Source of the DNA: Mactra quadrangularis
Taxonomy: Eukaryota > Mollusca > Bivalvia > Venerida > Mactridae
Direction: 5' to 3'
DNA: 64,000 nucleotides
Assembly: GCA_025267735.1 (NCBI GenBank)
Contig: CM046295.1
Span: 10,613,167 to 10,677,166, forward strand
Part shown: positions 1 to 12,400 of the stretch, one piece after another
How positions within the stretch are numbered: position 1 is the first letter of the stretch
How the letters are laid out: each line of letters starts with the position of its first letter
Notes under the pieces: generated by a model
Seen by the model: the letters and a program-made list of their open reading frames with translations, nothing else
What the model was told of the DNA's origin: nothing
Database searches by the model: none
Program-made: the position numbers and the translations under genes

Positions 1-1167
1 ATACGTATACAACATTTAAACAAGAGTAGCCATATAAGAAAAGTACAGAGTCAGCAAAAAATACATGTATATTGAAACTTAAGTATTTAGTCAAGTTGTA
101 ATAACTATTGAAGGAATGTATGTATAATAAAAAGGGAAAAACTATAGAGGTTTTTGGTGCTAAAAACTTATGTTTACATCTTAATGTAGATACACAAAAA
201 GTTTTGTAAAAATACTCACATGGATATGTTAAGGTGATGTGAATGTCTGAGGATTCTTAGAAAACAAAAACAACAAAAGGCTATTTTTTATATTACTGTT
301 TAATGTAATTATATTGTGGTCATGTACTGTATTACTTGAAGTCTAAGTTAGTTTACAGTATTGTTCCATGTTAATCATATTTAAATACACTAATGAACCT
401 ACATAATTTGTATTCAAAGTGCACAGGGTAAGAAGAGGAAAGCAAAATCTTATAATCTTATAATCTCTGCTGATTTGAATATATTTATATTCAATCATGA
501 ATACAGAAATCATGTAGTATACAGTATAACCTGCATTAAGCAGCCAGTGAAGGAAAGTCACTAGATTGGCTGCTTACAGCAGGTGACATCTTATTACAGG
601 TGGCTGATGATAGAGGTTATACTGTATATTTTGTCAGCGTAGTTAATGTATGCCTCATTGACTGTTGAGAACAATGAAACACAACACTTATGCAAGCTTA
701 TCAACAAACATAATTTATTAGGGAAATAAATTTCTTTTATATAAACCATTAATATGAACCATATTAAAATATCAAATCGACTCAAAATTACAAATATAAA
801 TTTCTACTTATTTACTTGGTTAGTACATTGTAAGTAAGATCTGAGATAAAATTCTAGGTTAAGATTTATTAATAAACAGGATGCATTTTGTTTTTGAACA
901 GGTCCTGTATTTATTCAATAAAAACAGATAATTTTTAGCTAGTTTCGTGTTTGTAAGTTTTAGTTATAACTAAGACAATAAAATGATTAAGTATGCAGGA
1001 ATAGTCTCCCATCTAAACTTGCTGTATATAACAATATGTCTTAATTACAGCAAGTTAGTGATGTTATATATAAAAATAGGTAACTTATCTAAGATGTACA
1101 TGGCATATAATTGAACAAGACGAAATGTGTATTGTAAATGCATCGTGCGTAATGATATTTGCGTTGT
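1..1167. other. AT-rich intergenic DNA
   Basis: I see no gene, RNA or recognisable repeat here. The short open frames (up to 72 codons) have no recognisable domain and fit chance frames in AT-rich DNA. Confidence 0.5.
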
Positions 1168-1392
1168 CTGTTTTTCGTTTGTTTGTTTGTATGCTGGGTA
1201 TAATGCCGTAGCAACACATTGTATAAATCATATAACGGCGGTCAGTCAACCTTTTTTCTTCTCCTGGAAAGGCTTAATTTCTGGTTTTAGCTGTTAACCA
1301 AATACTGGGCGCATATTTTCGTCAGTGATGGAAAACTGCCCTACATAATAAGGAATCATTGGTAGGAAGGAGAACGGCCGTAGAAACTTTTC
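1168..1392 (-). mobile_element. tRNA-derived SINE (family A), head-truncated
   Basis: Read on the minus strand, this copy has the family A body: the core around 'gtcagtgactgac' (diverged here), a stretch like 'gttaaccaactactgggcgc' on the plus strand, and the motif 'gtagcaacacattgtata' near its 3' end. It ends in a short (CAAA)n-type tail, seen on the plus strand as the gtttgtttgtttg run at about 1179. The tRNA-like head present in the copy at 1731-1970 is missing. It is one of at least five copies in the first 13 kb. Resemblance to molluscan V-type SINEs is from memory and is inference. Confidence 0.65.
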
Positions 1393-1730
1393 TTGACCAA
1401 GCTCCACGCCGCACGGATAGCAACTTGTGTCTCTAGGTAGACAGGTTATGGGTCTAAATCTAGTTCTAATGACCAAATATTTTAGTAAAAACTATGCCTA
1501 TAAATGGAAATCTGAAACTAGTGACGTAAGATGTCACGTGTTTCACCATGCTGTAACATAGTATCCTGATGTAGACATGATACTAAACTTGTGACTTTCT
1601 TAAGTACTGTGGACACAAACATCACTATAGACAAACGTATTAAGTCCTGACAAACAACGCGAGACTACCGTACTGGTAAAAGGGAGACATAAATGTCAAA
1701 AAAAGATATTATCATTGTTTGTTTGTTAGG

Positions 1731-1970
1731 TCTAACGACGTAGCAACACATTGTATAGGCCTTATATCGGCGGTTAGTCAACTCCTTCTGGAAAGGCTAA
1801 ATCTCTGGATGTTGCTATTAACCAACTACTAAGCGCATACTTTCGTCAGTGACTGACAACTGCTCTACATAATTAAGAATCATTGGTAGGAGGGAGAATG
1901 ACCAATGAATCAAACCAACGATCCCACCGATCAGTACACTTGCTGCTACCAACTGAGCTAGCCGGGCGAG
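1731..1970 (-). mobile_element. tRNA-derived SINE (family A), near full length
   Basis: On the minus strand the element starts at about 1970 with a tRNA-like head. The A-box-like sequence 'ggctagctcagttggtag' is followed by a degenerate B box, then the family A body and the 3' motif with 'gtagcaacacattgtata' on the plus strand. A short (CAAA)n-like tail lies at its 3' end near 1715-1731. It aligns throughout with the plus-strand copy at 8648-8945, which shows both the head and the body. It is transcribed by Pol III in known families and encodes no protein. Confidence 0.75.
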
Positions 1971-3219
1971 TTAATGTATTATCCTAATTTGAATCCACAA
2001 TCCATGGACAAATCATAATACGTAATATCAAGATCACTTACTGCGTGGGTAGATCTGTCTATTTGATCACGACCATCGGTCAAGTATCGGTCCAGTACAC
2101 TTGAAAGATCAATTCATTTAGTTTTGATCTAAATGAAACATGACAATGTCAGAACAATAATTGTGATAAAGGGAACGTAACACTTACTTATAATATATCA
2201 ATCAATGCTTACATATATCTGTGTTGTCTCCCTTTAAACGTAAGATAAAAGTTTGCAAGTCCAAATGAGAATTCTACATAGGTTTATATTTACCTGTAAA
2301 CTAGCGTCTTTATTCATACGTTAGCCAGGGTTCAGATATCAACACTTATAAATATATGTCTTTTAAGATAATTGTCTGAGAAAATTTAGTACTTACACAT
2401 CATTCAACACTTAAACGTAACCCCACGAACGACTTGGTATATAAGGATATTTTATATACATTTAGGCTATATAGATATCTGTTAGGTATAGATAGATATC
2501 TTTTAAGTTGATTGTCAGAGATAATTAGTACCTGTTTACATATCATATGTATTATATGCTCTCATTAAGGCTTGGCATTTGAACATTTTTTCTATGAAGC
2601 TAAAAGTTTGATATGGTGAATATATTGGAAATATTGGATATTATGATAGACCTATATCATTGAACCTACACTTGAAGCACATACTTTCCTCACAGTGACT
2701 GACAAATGTCATCACTTATACAGAGATAGGCGACCCAATTGCTGTAGGAAATGATTCATGTTCACACTCAACCAAGGTATGAAGGTTCTTTGGGAATTGA
2801 GCATACAACCATAGAATACGAAGTCAGGCGCGATTACAAATGTAAACGATAAAATGTCTGACCATATTGCGATCTCGTATAATTCTATCTGTTGAAACCA
2901 AATGAAAATAATTCGTCTATGTATAATTTATAAGGATTATACACATTAAGTTTCAATAAAAAAATTGTCTTTGTCTTTATACGACAGTCCTATAAAAAAG
3001 ATTTAATAAATACTATATGCTGTTATACGTTAGTTGTTTATTCTATCAGTTACCTCTTTACGTAGTAAGTAGCGTGTCTGACTACTGGACTGTTTGATTT
3101 GCACGTGCTGGTAAAAGTCCGGCTTGTGCCAGTCATGTGATCGGCTAACGTCGACATAAGTATAAATCAAGTAATTAGTATAGAAAAGGCATCTTTTAAA
3201 CCGCAATATTTCATGAAAT
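1971..3219. other. Intergenic, SINE scrap only
   Basis: No gene is visible. About 2675-2715 matches the family A SINE core in minus orientation ('acatactttc' followed by 'agtgactgacaa') and is probably an old remnant. The rest is AT-rich sequence without recognisable features. Confidence 0.4.
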
Positions 3220-3405
3220 TATTCTATGGCCCTTCGTCCAATTATTCCTAATTATGTGGGGCATTTGTCAATCACTGACGAAAGTATGCGTCTTGTAGTT
3301 GATGAACAGCTAAATCTAGAGATTAAGCCTTCCAGGAACGGTGAGTAGGTTGACTGACCGCCGTTACATGACCTATTCAATGTGATTCTACGGGGTCAAA
3401 ACAAA
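3220..3405 (+). mobile_element. SINE (family A), head-truncated
   Basis: The plus strand carries the family A body: 'caatcactgacgaaagtatg', then 'aacagctaaatctagagatt', then a 3' part with 'gactgaccgccgttacatga', ending in an A-rich tail. The tRNA-like head is absent. It is diverged from the other copies, for example 'gattctacggggtc' where others have the trait 'gttgctacagcgtt'. Confidence 0.65.
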
Positions 3406-4412
3406 AAACACCAACAAAAACTGCAAAATGTGAACCGCATTCCCTAGATGATTATCTACAAGACTAATAGTATGCGTTAACTGCAAATAAAACATTAAAT
3501 CAATCGCACACTTTTTACGTGACTACACCCACAAGTTCCATACTCTCCTGTGTACTTTTCAACTAAGCATGAAGGATCAAATACATTGTAACAAAAGATT
3601 GCACCGGAAATGGCTTTAACAACCGGCTTACGTCGTTATGCTTATCAGTTCCTTGTAAGAAAGTTTTCAGCTACTGATGACAGCTTGTGTTTTGTATAGT
3701 GTTAAATGTCTACAAGTACTGACGTGACTAAAACTATATACATGTATAGGGCAACTGAACATCAGCCATTGGACTAAACATTATAGTAATCCAAAGTTAA
3801 GGAACAAGTTTTAATCGAACAATTGTCTCTATTGTGTGTATATTACGACGTTAATCAACTTTCTTAGCAAGGATCTTATACCTTAACTTTTTATCTAGGA
3901 CAATTTTTATTCTTGTTATTATTTTTATCCCATTCTTTGTATAATTTTCACAAAGCAATATTACGATAGAAATCATCGTAAGTCAATTTAATTAACAGAT
4001 CATTTAAATTCAAAAGTCATTAACAGTCTAAACCGTTATATGTTCCTATTTATAATATGTTTCCTACTCTCGACTTAAAATAAACATTTCAGTTGCCTGA
4101 AATAGTTCTCTGTCTGTTAAAACATTCTTATCCGTGGATGGGTGATAAATTATCATTTGTCTGCTATATGTTATTACTGGAAGGTACAGTGTTAGTGACA
4201 AGTAATGTCAACACTTCCTGATGATGATTGTTTCATACTGATACATGTCAATGTTGACAGAAATGCAAACTCACAGTCTTACCTTTCTTCGACAGTTGAT
4301 AAAGACGTGAAAATCAAACTTTCAAGTCAACAATTAACACCAATGGTTAGGGTCAAAATTAGTCGACTTATCAATTGCTGTCCTTTATCTGCATATTGCT
4401 TGTATTGTGTTG
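3406..4412. other. AT-rich intergenic DNA
   Basis: I see no supported gene or repeat. A 70-codon open frame from 4205 runs into the MITE at 4413 and has no recognisable domain. Confidence 0.4.
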
Positions 4413-4657
4413 TATAGTCCGTTTTGTCTCAACTGTCAAAGCTTGAATAATTTCACGGTGACTGAATGCATTGTTTTTGTACTGGCAGGCTAATTGTTAT
4501 TAAAACTATATTGACTAAACCATATCATACGGCATTAGCAGCTTTACTCGACCATAATACACACGGAAACTTTTGGATGTGTTACGACAATAATTTTAAC
4601 AAACGCATTCAACGTGATATTAATTATGTTTTGACAGTTGAGAAAAAACGAACTATA
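4413..4657. mobile_element. MITE with ~45-bp TIRs, TA-flanked (copy 1)
   Basis: The left end reads 'tatagtccgttttgtctcaa' and the right end is its near-perfect reverse complement ('ttgagaaaaaacgaactata'). The inverted similarity continues inward for about 45 bp, including 'aataatttcacggtga' against the complement of 'tcaacgtgatattaatta'. A second copy lies at 28966-29214 in the opposite internal orientation. There is no coding capacity. The TA at both ends fits a Tc1/mariner-type insertion, which is inference. A direct repeat of about 33 bp (4383-4412 and 4678-4712, 'tctgcata...tgtattgt') flanks it. Confidence 0.7.
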
Positions 4658-4840
4658 GAACAAAGAGTGGCACCACTGGTCTTCATCTGCATACAGCATG
4701 TATTGTATTGTAGAACAAAGAGTGGTTTCGATCGATTGGTTACCATAGGTTATATAAATAGTATCATATGCCATGTATCTTGGTCACTCGTATATTTCAC
4801 TTAATTCTTACCATAAAAATCACCGTAAGTCAATTTTATA

Positions 4841-4892
4841 AAGTACAAGTATTAGCATTTCCAAAAATGCTTGAAATCGACGTTTAGCCGTG
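4841..4892 (+). repeat. Dispersed hairpin-bearing repeat (copy 1)
   Basis: About 52 bp here recur in inverted orientation at 11398-11449 with only a few changes. The shared block centres on a perfect 7-bp-stem hairpin, AGCATTT-CCAA-AAATGCT, at 4854-4871. The parent element is not recognised. Confidence 0.6.
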
Positions 4893-6416
4893 TATTACAA
4901 CATCTCCTTCCAAGTTTACAGGTGTTGTCCAGGTATTGTTCGGATTATGCACGTAAAACAGCATTATGGTAGACTCTAGAATTGTTCCTGTTTATTTGGC
5001 ATATAGGAACTTCATTCAATTTTTTAGCAAACCAAAATATTCCGGCGAACGATTACCGATACAGTATGAATCAGTGGGGCGTTCCCAATGGTTATCGTTA
5101 AGCGAACAGCGATATTTATGAGGGGCGTGACTTAAACCTGTCTCAGTGGATACTGGTTACGCCTCTCAGATGATTGGATACAGATAATCTTCTCCCGTAA
5201 AAATAGATTCGTCCATTAGTAGGGAAGATAAGTTTGCTTTTTTTCAACAAATGGGAGTTTTAAAAAGAAAACAAACATGTTACAGTTAGTTTTGCATTTT
5301 CTGGGTCTTAAATGCAGCTTTCTTGAAACTGGTACTCATTCCTATTCTGATTATTGTATTTTCTGGTAATACCCGTCAAAAGATGGCGTCCAGACGAGTC
5401 AATTCACGCACCCCTAAATTGACAATTTGCCGTCCATTTTTCTATCATGTGACCTCAAATGCATCGTTTTGATTGGCTAAAGGCAACCGGTGTCGACTAC
5501 AAAATGCCCAAATCTTGATAATTGTATATATCGACGTACAGGTACGTCGATAATAAAAAAATATTTTTTTCAATGATAAGATATATTCAGAAGACACACT
5601 TAATGCTGTTAAATGTGCAACAATAAAATTCATTCAATAAAATAGAATATTTTATTTTCAAGCTTCTGTTGATGACTTACGATGATTTTTGTGGTAAGAA
5701 GTTTTGTAAAATGATTACTTTTGGTCATATCAGCCAACTTGGGTTTAAACAAGAATAAATAACATACAACAGTTCAGAGTCAATAGTTTTTAATATTAGT
5801 AATAGGTTTAAACAAAGATACACATTGGATTCCTACAAATGGTAAATATAAAGCTAAGATAAACATACATTGATAAAGTACAATCACTCATACGACAAAG
5901 CTTACATTTTACACAGTCATTCTCTCCCTTTATTCGTTGCACTCCTATCAGTTTAATTGACTTTCAAAATATATTTTACAATTAAAGTCAACATGTTCAA
6001 ACTTAAAATACGCAAGTTTGATGTATGAATCATTAAAATTATTAACAAGTATTAGTTCTCAACATACCATTATCAATCGTAGAAAAAAAACATTGATCCC
6101 GGCAAGTGATCGAATGATACAAAATAAACAAAAAACAAATCACCACAACCCAAAACATTTTAAAATGACGAAATATACATGGCAATATATCAATATCATA
6201 AGAAAAAAGAGACCATCAAATTTTGGCAATTCATCAAAATAGAAAATATAAAGTACAATATATTTAACTAACGATTTTACACATTGTTTGGCATTTTATA
6301 ACTGAATAAAACGCCATGGAAACCCTTCGGGTATAAACCCCATATATGACTAAACCCTACAACACTACTAGGTATCTGAACTTATTAACACTTAGATCAC
6401 AATGACTTGAAATTCC
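4893..6416. other. Intergenic DNA
   Basis: No gene is supported. A perfect palindrome at 5530-5551 is listed separately. The stretch before 6417 is AT-rich and lies downstream of the TRIM-like gene. Confidence 0.4.
5530..5551. repeat. Perfect 10-bp inverted repeat
   Basis: ATCGACGTAC, a 2-nt spacer AG, then the exact reverse complement GTACGTCGAT. It is followed by an A/T-rich run. No gene ends next to it on either strand, so a terminator role is not indicated. Confidence 0.7.
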
Positions 6417-6422
6417 TTTATT
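6417..6422 (-). terminator. Putative poly(A) signal of the TRIM-like gene
   Basis: TTTATT on the plus strand reads AATAAA on the minus strand, about 235 nt past the stop codon of the TRIM-like gene. Hexamers of this kind are common in AT-rich DNA. Confidence 0.4.
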
Positions 6423-6656
6423 AAATATAACATATATCATAATAAATGACGTAGTTGCATGCTTAAGCTTTCTCAACCGAAAAGCTGACATTCACATTAG
6501 ATCAAATATTCAAAATTGTATCTGTATACAACAAGAAACATACATATTCAGATAATTTACACTACATTAGTAACCACGTATTTGACCGGTTGTCAATATA
6601 ATTGTACAATATCTTTTAAAGTTCATCAATGTCATGGCTAAGCTTATTGTCTCAAA

Positions 6657-8348
6657 TCATGAAATTTTGTACAATGATAATATTCTATCATTACGTAAAG
6701 AGTTAGATACAATCAAATGTTTCCTGTCCTTTGATATTGCTATATGACAAGGATACCACATATCTACTTGATGTGATGATAATACACGACCACACGGTGT
6801 TATCTCAACTAAACAGTTTATATCTTCACTACATACAAATATATGATCATAAGGACCTACAGCTACACCACGTGGTGATTTTATCGACAGGTCTTTCACC
6901 ACAACTCTCATACCTGACTTTATATCGTATATAGTAACTTGACTATTTTTTGTATCACAATGTACAACTTTCTCTCTTCCACGTATATATGTACAATAGC
7001 TAGTGTCTATTGGGTACTTCTTATCTGGTAAGTGAATACTAACATCACTCTCATGTCCAGACATAGATACAATACGGAAAGGTTTTTTGTGATCTATTGT
7101 ACCAACAAGAAAATTATCATCATTCATCATACTAATAGAATCATACTCAACATTCATTTTACATGTTCTATTTAATGTAATATCATTTGTTTTACTTACA
7201 TTTAGAAAATCTAATCTATAGCTACCTGAAGTTACTACTATCTCATCATCAGATATAGCAGTAACACATAGAGGCGGATATGATAATTTATAAGAATTCT
7301 TCATATTCAGATTGACATCATAAATTAAACACTTTTTTCTTTTGTTATCTATAGCCACCACTCTACCATCTGGTAGAAAATCTAAGCCAGAGTAGAGTGA
7401 TTTAACAGCGAGTATGTGTGACTGTTGTATATCAATTGAACGTACTAGTTTAAGTTTTGAACTGAGTATTGTTTGTCGGGATATATCTAATGTCTCTGAT
7501 TTATGAAATGATGACAATTCAGATTTGAGCCATTTCAGTCGCTCATCAAATGCGCACTTGCTTTCTATTCGTGACATTTGCTTTTCTAAAGCAGCTGTAT
7601 CTTTTATCGTCTGCTGTAATTTAGTGACCACTGTACGTTCAGTAATGAACTTTTCAGTGGGAGTTCCTGTATTCATTATGGATTCAATGGTTCTTAGATG
7701 TTTCTTCAAGGTATCAATCTGTTCTTCACATTTGTCTTTTTTCTCTGTTATATCATTTTTGGTAGCTTTACTGTAAGTTGATGCTTGCTCCAAAATGGCT
7801 TCGGAAAAATTATCAAATATTTGTATCAATCGAGCCCTCATATCTTTCAACTTGTCGGATAGAGTTTGAATATCGTCTGATAAACGCGCATCAGCTTCAT
7901 CTAAAAGTTCTGTGACGTTTGTTGTGTTGTATATGGCTTCTTCTAATTCATGTTTTAATTTCTCACACTCGCTATGTCCGTCCTGTCTTCGAATGTCTAT
8001 GATATCTTTACATTTCTTATGACCTATTATGGCACATTGGCTGCATAAAAAAACACCGTCTTTTTTACAATAGAACTCAAACCGTTTGTCGTGTGCATCG
8101 CACATATATCGTTTTATTTCCTCGCCATCACCATCCACTGACGAAACGTAATTCTGTCCCTCTGACACACTAACTAGTTTATGTTCTCTCAGGACAGCGT
8201 AAATTCCATGACCTTGCGAACAAGTATTACATTGAAATTCGCGGCAGTGTACACAATAAATGTCTGCTAATTTGTCAATGTCTTTTTTTAAACATGGTTC
8301 ACATTTTTGCATTATTGTTTCATTACTGTCGATCTGTGCCTCAGCCAT
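6657..8348 (-). CDS. TRIM-like protein: two B-boxes, coiled coil, NHL-like propeller, no RING
   Basis: An intact 563-codon single-exon frame. Residues about 16-56 are a cysteine/histidine-rich B-box-1-like module (C16, C19, C32, C35, C40, C43, H47). Residues about 83-113 are a B-box 2 (C83, H86, C94, C102, C105, H110, C113). A long charged helical stretch at about 125-280 should form a coiled coil. Residues about 310-560 look like a beta-propeller, with NHL-style repeats such as 'GLDFLPDGRVVAID' and 'SPRGVAVGPYDHIFVCS'. TRIM proteins with a RING act as E3 ubiquitin ligases. There is no RING upstream of the first B-box in this frame, so ligase activity is doubtful, and a scaffold or innate-immune role is inferred from the family only. 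The ATG is the first in frame, close after a stop-rich AT region. A RING in an upstream exon cannot be ruled out. Confidence 0.9.
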   Translation of the reverse strand: MAEAQIDSNETIMQKCEPCLKKDIDKLADIYCVHCREFQCNTCSQGHGIYAVLREHKLVSVSEGQNYVSSVDGDGEEIKRYMCDAHDKRFEFYCKKDGVFLCSQCAIIGHKKCKDIIDIRRQDGHSECEKLKHELEEAIYNTTNVTELLDEADARLSDDIQTLSDKLKDMRARLIQIFDNFSEAILEQASTYSKATKNDITEKKDKCEEQIDTLKKHLRTIESIMNTGTPTEKFITERTVVTKLQQTIKDTAALEKQMSRIESKCAFDERLKWLKSELSSFHKSETLDISRQTILSSKLKLVRSIDIQQSHILAVKSLYSGLDFLPDGRVVAIDNKRKKCLIYDVNLNMKNSYKLSYPPLCVTAISDDEIVVTSGSYRLDFLNVSKTNDITLNRTCKMNVEYDSISMMNDDNFLVGTIDHKKPFRIVSMSGHESDVSIHLPDKKYPIDTSYCTYIRGREKVVHCDTKNSQVTIYDIKSGMRVVVKDLSIKSPRGVAVGPYDHIFVCSEDINCLVEITPCGRVLSSHQVDMWYPCHIAISKDRKHLIVSNSLRNDRILSLYKIS

Positions 8349-8647
8349 TTTTTCAACAATTGTTCAGCTATTGATTTGTAAATTTATGTAAACAATGAAT
8401 ATGGTTTCAAAATTAAACCAACAAACGCTATTTAATATCCATATAATATTTAAGTCAATAAACTGTATTAAATACTCGAACGTCTCTTGTGACCGAAATA
8501 TTAAGAGTAGCTGTTACGCTGCTTATTCATCGCTTATATACAGTTTGTGATTTAACTTCCGTATAGATCAATTATGATTTCTAGGAAACTCCTGTCATTA
8601 CCCTGAAGTAAGTGTTTGCTGATTCATATAATTATTATGACAAGTGC
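8349..8647. other. Upstream region of the TRIM-like gene
   Basis: AT-rich sequence that should hold the promoter and 5' UTR of the minus-strand TRIM-like gene. I cannot place a TATA box or start site with confidence. Confidence 0.35.
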
Positions 8648-8945
8648 AGCCCGCCCGGTTAGCTCAGTCGGTAGCGTACATGTCTACTGAGCGAGTTGTC
8701 GAAGGTTCGATTACAGGATGGAGCATATTATCGTGGAGTTTGTTCATTAAATAATTTCTACGACATTCTCCCTCCTACCAATGATTATTAATCATGCAGG
8801 ACAGTCAGTCACTGACAGAAGTATGTGCCCAGTAGTTGGTTAACAGCTAAATCCAGAGATTTAGCCTTTCCTGGAACGACAAGTAGATAGACTGACCACC
8901 TTGATATAACCTATACAATGTGTTGCTACAGCGTTAAACTCAACC
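8648..8945 (+). mobile_element. tRNA-derived SINE (family A), full length
   Basis: The best copy in the window. It begins with a tRNA-like head: A box in 'ggttagctcagtcggtag', B box 'ggttcgattac'. The body follows with 'gtcagtcactgacagaagta' and 'ttaacagctaaatccagaga', and the 3' end has 'acaatgtgttgctacagcgt' plus an A-rich tail. The head cannot fold as a complete functional tRNA because no acceptor stem or CCA end closes it. Families of this type are mobilised by LINE machinery. Confidence 0.8.
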
Positions 8946-9142
8946 AAAAATATGACAAGTATAGTACTATCATTTTACATTAACATTCAGTTATGCCAAA
9001 ATAGTATATCTAACACAAAAACATGACAATCGGGGATATATGCAAAATTATGCATAATGGACTGTTCGGTAGGACGGATGATAATCTATTAACAGAAGAG
9101 CTGCTTGGTGCCTTTTTAGCCAGCAATACCATGTTTTATGTG

Positions 9143-9480
9143 TTAAAGGTACTCATTCACATATTTTAACTTAAATACACTGTATCAACTTTGTCTGAAA
9201 CTATCTAAATTTAATGAAAACAATTTTTAATCAGGACGTACGTGCATTGATAATGGCAGTTTTAGTGCAATTTGACATACAAATATATATGATGGTGTTT
9301 CAAGTAGTAAAAATCTAGTGCATTTATGTGACTTTTATTGTATATTTCTTGCAATTTAAAGTTCAGTTTGTCTTATAATACATGTATTAAGAATTATTAT
9401 TTTTGACACAATTACAGACACTGAATAGTAATTTCAAATAAAGAAAAATCTGAACCAAATATGTGAAAAAAACATTTATA
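9143..9480. mobile_element. TTAA-flanked MITE (copy 1, degraded right end)
   Basis: The left end reads TTAA then 'aggtactcattcaca'. The body, including 'gtgacttttattgtatattt' and 'atgatggtgttt', matches the reverse complement of 62572-62899 closely. The right terminus is degraded: 'gaaccaaatatgtga' then an A-run instead of a clean TIR. TTAA targets are typical of piggyBac-type elements. There is no coding capacity. Confidence 0.65.
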
Positions 9481-12400
9481 TTTATATATTTTCCTATAAA
9501 TATCATATTTTATGATAGAAAAAAGCTTTGCTTGGGCAATTTTAGGGGGCGGGGCTTTCGCCGGGTGCGCTTCCTTGGATCCGCCTATAATCTCAGATTG
9601 TTCAACTGTAAGTAGCCTTAAATAGTGTTTTGTTCAGGAGACAACTTTACAGCAGGATCGAGCGTGTTCAGTAACGACTGTTAGCTAACGTTACCGATAC
9701 GGAAAAAACAAACCGGAAAACAACTCAATCCGTAGATAACTCAACTCAAAGTTGTGACAACTCACTCCGTTAGTAGGAGATTGAGTTGTCTCAGATTGTG
9801 TTGCCTTCGGGTTAAGTTGTTCCGACCCTAACGTTGCAGAACGTTACGGAACCTTCGGGGTAATTGAACAGGCAACTGGTGTAATGAATATTTTATAGTT
9901 TGACCCTAGATTATGTCTTATATTGGCTTTTTTATTGGTTGATATCGGCCGAAATTGTGACGTTTTATTCCTGAAATTGACCACTAAGCGGCGCTAGAGG
10001 TTTGATTGAGATTATTGATACGGTACGAGAATTTCAAGCCAGAGGTGTTTTGCTTAATTATGCACATTTATTATTTAAACTTTATAAGTAACATTTAGAA
10101 AAAAATGTGTAATGTAATCTGTCACTTCTATTGGATTTATCCTCACTCCATTTCTGTCAATTTCTATATCATATACAAATCGAAGCAGAAATGTCAATCT
10201 TAAATAATAGGTAAGAACAACATAATGAAAAATGGATAGACTTTACAAACTTGTTTATTTAGTATCGATCTCAACAACGGTTAGAAATAGTACAAGTAAT
10301 GTGTTTGAAATCTGATCTTAGCCTTATTTTGTTTTTAAACAATATTACAATCTTTTGAATAAAATTTTGTAACACATATAATTAGGGGTTTAAAACATTG
10401 AATGAAATGATTTTGTGGAACAAAATGGGATTGGAAACAGTGAATGTGAGAGTGAGAGGAAATTGTGTTTTTGAGTGAGAGTGAGTGGTAGTGTGAGTAC
10501 GAGTGTGAATGAAAGAATGAAATTGTGAGTCATTATATATATGTATATATTTGAAAACAATGTGGTTTTTGTATTCATTGTGTTAACAATGAATACTCTG
10601 TTATGAAAAGATTAATAGTAGTATTCCGATCGAAGTCCAATTTTAATCGCCAATACCTAACAGCACCAAAGCCAGAATATTCCGAGACAAAGTAGTTCAT
10701 GATTTGCAACATCATACTGAAACTGGTACTTTATGTATTTCTGCGCGAGAAATTGACCAGACGCTCAATATGACGTCACAGAATATACTTGAAGCGAATA
10801 ACTTGTAACAGAGATAAGACTGCCCATAATACTCGTGAGAGGTGTGTGGCAGTACTATGAGATAGATGTACACTCGACGGCCTTCGCGGTCTATTTATAG
10901 AAAGTCACTGTCTAAACCACTGACGAAGACACTGTGACTGGCACCATAATCAGAGAAGGATTATCAGACCATCACTGATAATGATCCTTTTATATATTGT
11001 ACATTTATTTATTAAATTATCAAACATGATTGGTTTAATTAACGGTTAATAAACATTTTTTAAAGAATTTTAATCCCTCACTTATAGAGATCACATGCGT
11101 AAGCAGCATTTCGTGCTATTAATTGTTTGGGGACCTTTGATGTTTTGCGTCAATATTTTCTTGTAAAGAAATATAATCTACGTTCGATTAGCCGTCGGAA
11201 TATGGGACAGAACATGTTTTTGAATCGAATAATCTGGATTGGTTATCAATAAATATAATTTCTTGCCAAATGAACGGGTGAATTATAAAGTATACCATAA
11301 AAATGAGTTTGTACGTGCTCGGTCGGAACATGACGAAATTGTTAAACTCTGACACATATATTGCTTTCAAGAATGCTTTACTAAAGGAGATGTCATACAT
11401 GGCTAACCGACGATTTCAAGCATTTTTGGAAATGCTAATACTTGTACTGTATACATTATTTTAAGTGCTGATTCCCGCGTATTGGGTTTGTTTTAAAGAT
11501 AATTATTTCCGGACTGTAACTGTTCGGGTCGTGTGCAATTAAAGCTGAATTTTACGGCGCATTGGATGCAAGTCCTTATGTGAAATAAATTTAACAAGGA
11601 TAAAATCATCAATATACATTTTGTCAATGAGTATCACAATTGATAAAATACTTGCAATAAAATCCATCCATGACTATATCGGGTTTAAATACTTACAAGT
11701 CAGTAAATTTGGAAAATCCTCTGTTTTGAAGTGTTTTTTTTTTTTTGGGGGGGTCTTTTGAAAATCTTGTGCAATAAAATAGTGTGAATTATCATTGGTA
11801 AAGTCACACAGTATTAGTGTAGACTATGATACATTAAGTAGCACCTTGACTTGGATACTGGAGTATCAAACCCTTTCAAGAAAATAAAAATTGATGTAGA
11901 TTTTTGTCTCTGTGAAGGTATAGTTTGAAGTACTGTGAGAGCTAAGGGATTATAAAATCTATAAAATCTATTCAATAAAGAATAAAGGCTTATGATGGAA
12001 AAGTTTCATTTCACCAATGCGTAATCTGACAAGAACTGGAGAGATTAAGGAAAAATTCCTGAATAAAAAAATGTTAATACAACATACTCATTTAAAAAAT
12101 ACAACAACTGCATTTAACTTAAGTATATTAATAATATAAATGATAATTATTATACTATCAATTAATGTATTGAATATATTATTTGTACTTGTTGAAGTCA
12201 TCAACATAATTAATGTTTGGAACATATATCACTTTTACTTCAAAATAACTAGTTTGTGTGTAATAATGAACTCTGGTATTTAGATAAATCTTAGTATAAC
12301 ACTTTGAATCTTAACATTTTTTTATTTTCTTACAAGATATAGATAATTTGAGCATATAAAACACTTCAACTATTTTCCAAAAATTAATCCCATTCACTTG

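Noticed and set aside
4466..4804. 112-codon plus-strand frame
   Set aside because: Lies largely inside the MITE at 4413-4657 and has no domain.
4841..4892. Helitron 3' end (hairpin)
   Set aside because: No CTRR terminus at the expected distance on either strand.
8648..8720. A functional tRNA gene
   Set aside because: A and B boxes are present, but there is no acceptor stem closure, and the sequence continues into a SINE body shared with other copies.
10390..10578. 62-codon minus-strand frame
   Set aside because: Low-complexity GA/GT-rich DNA giving a Ser/Leu/Thr-biased peptide.
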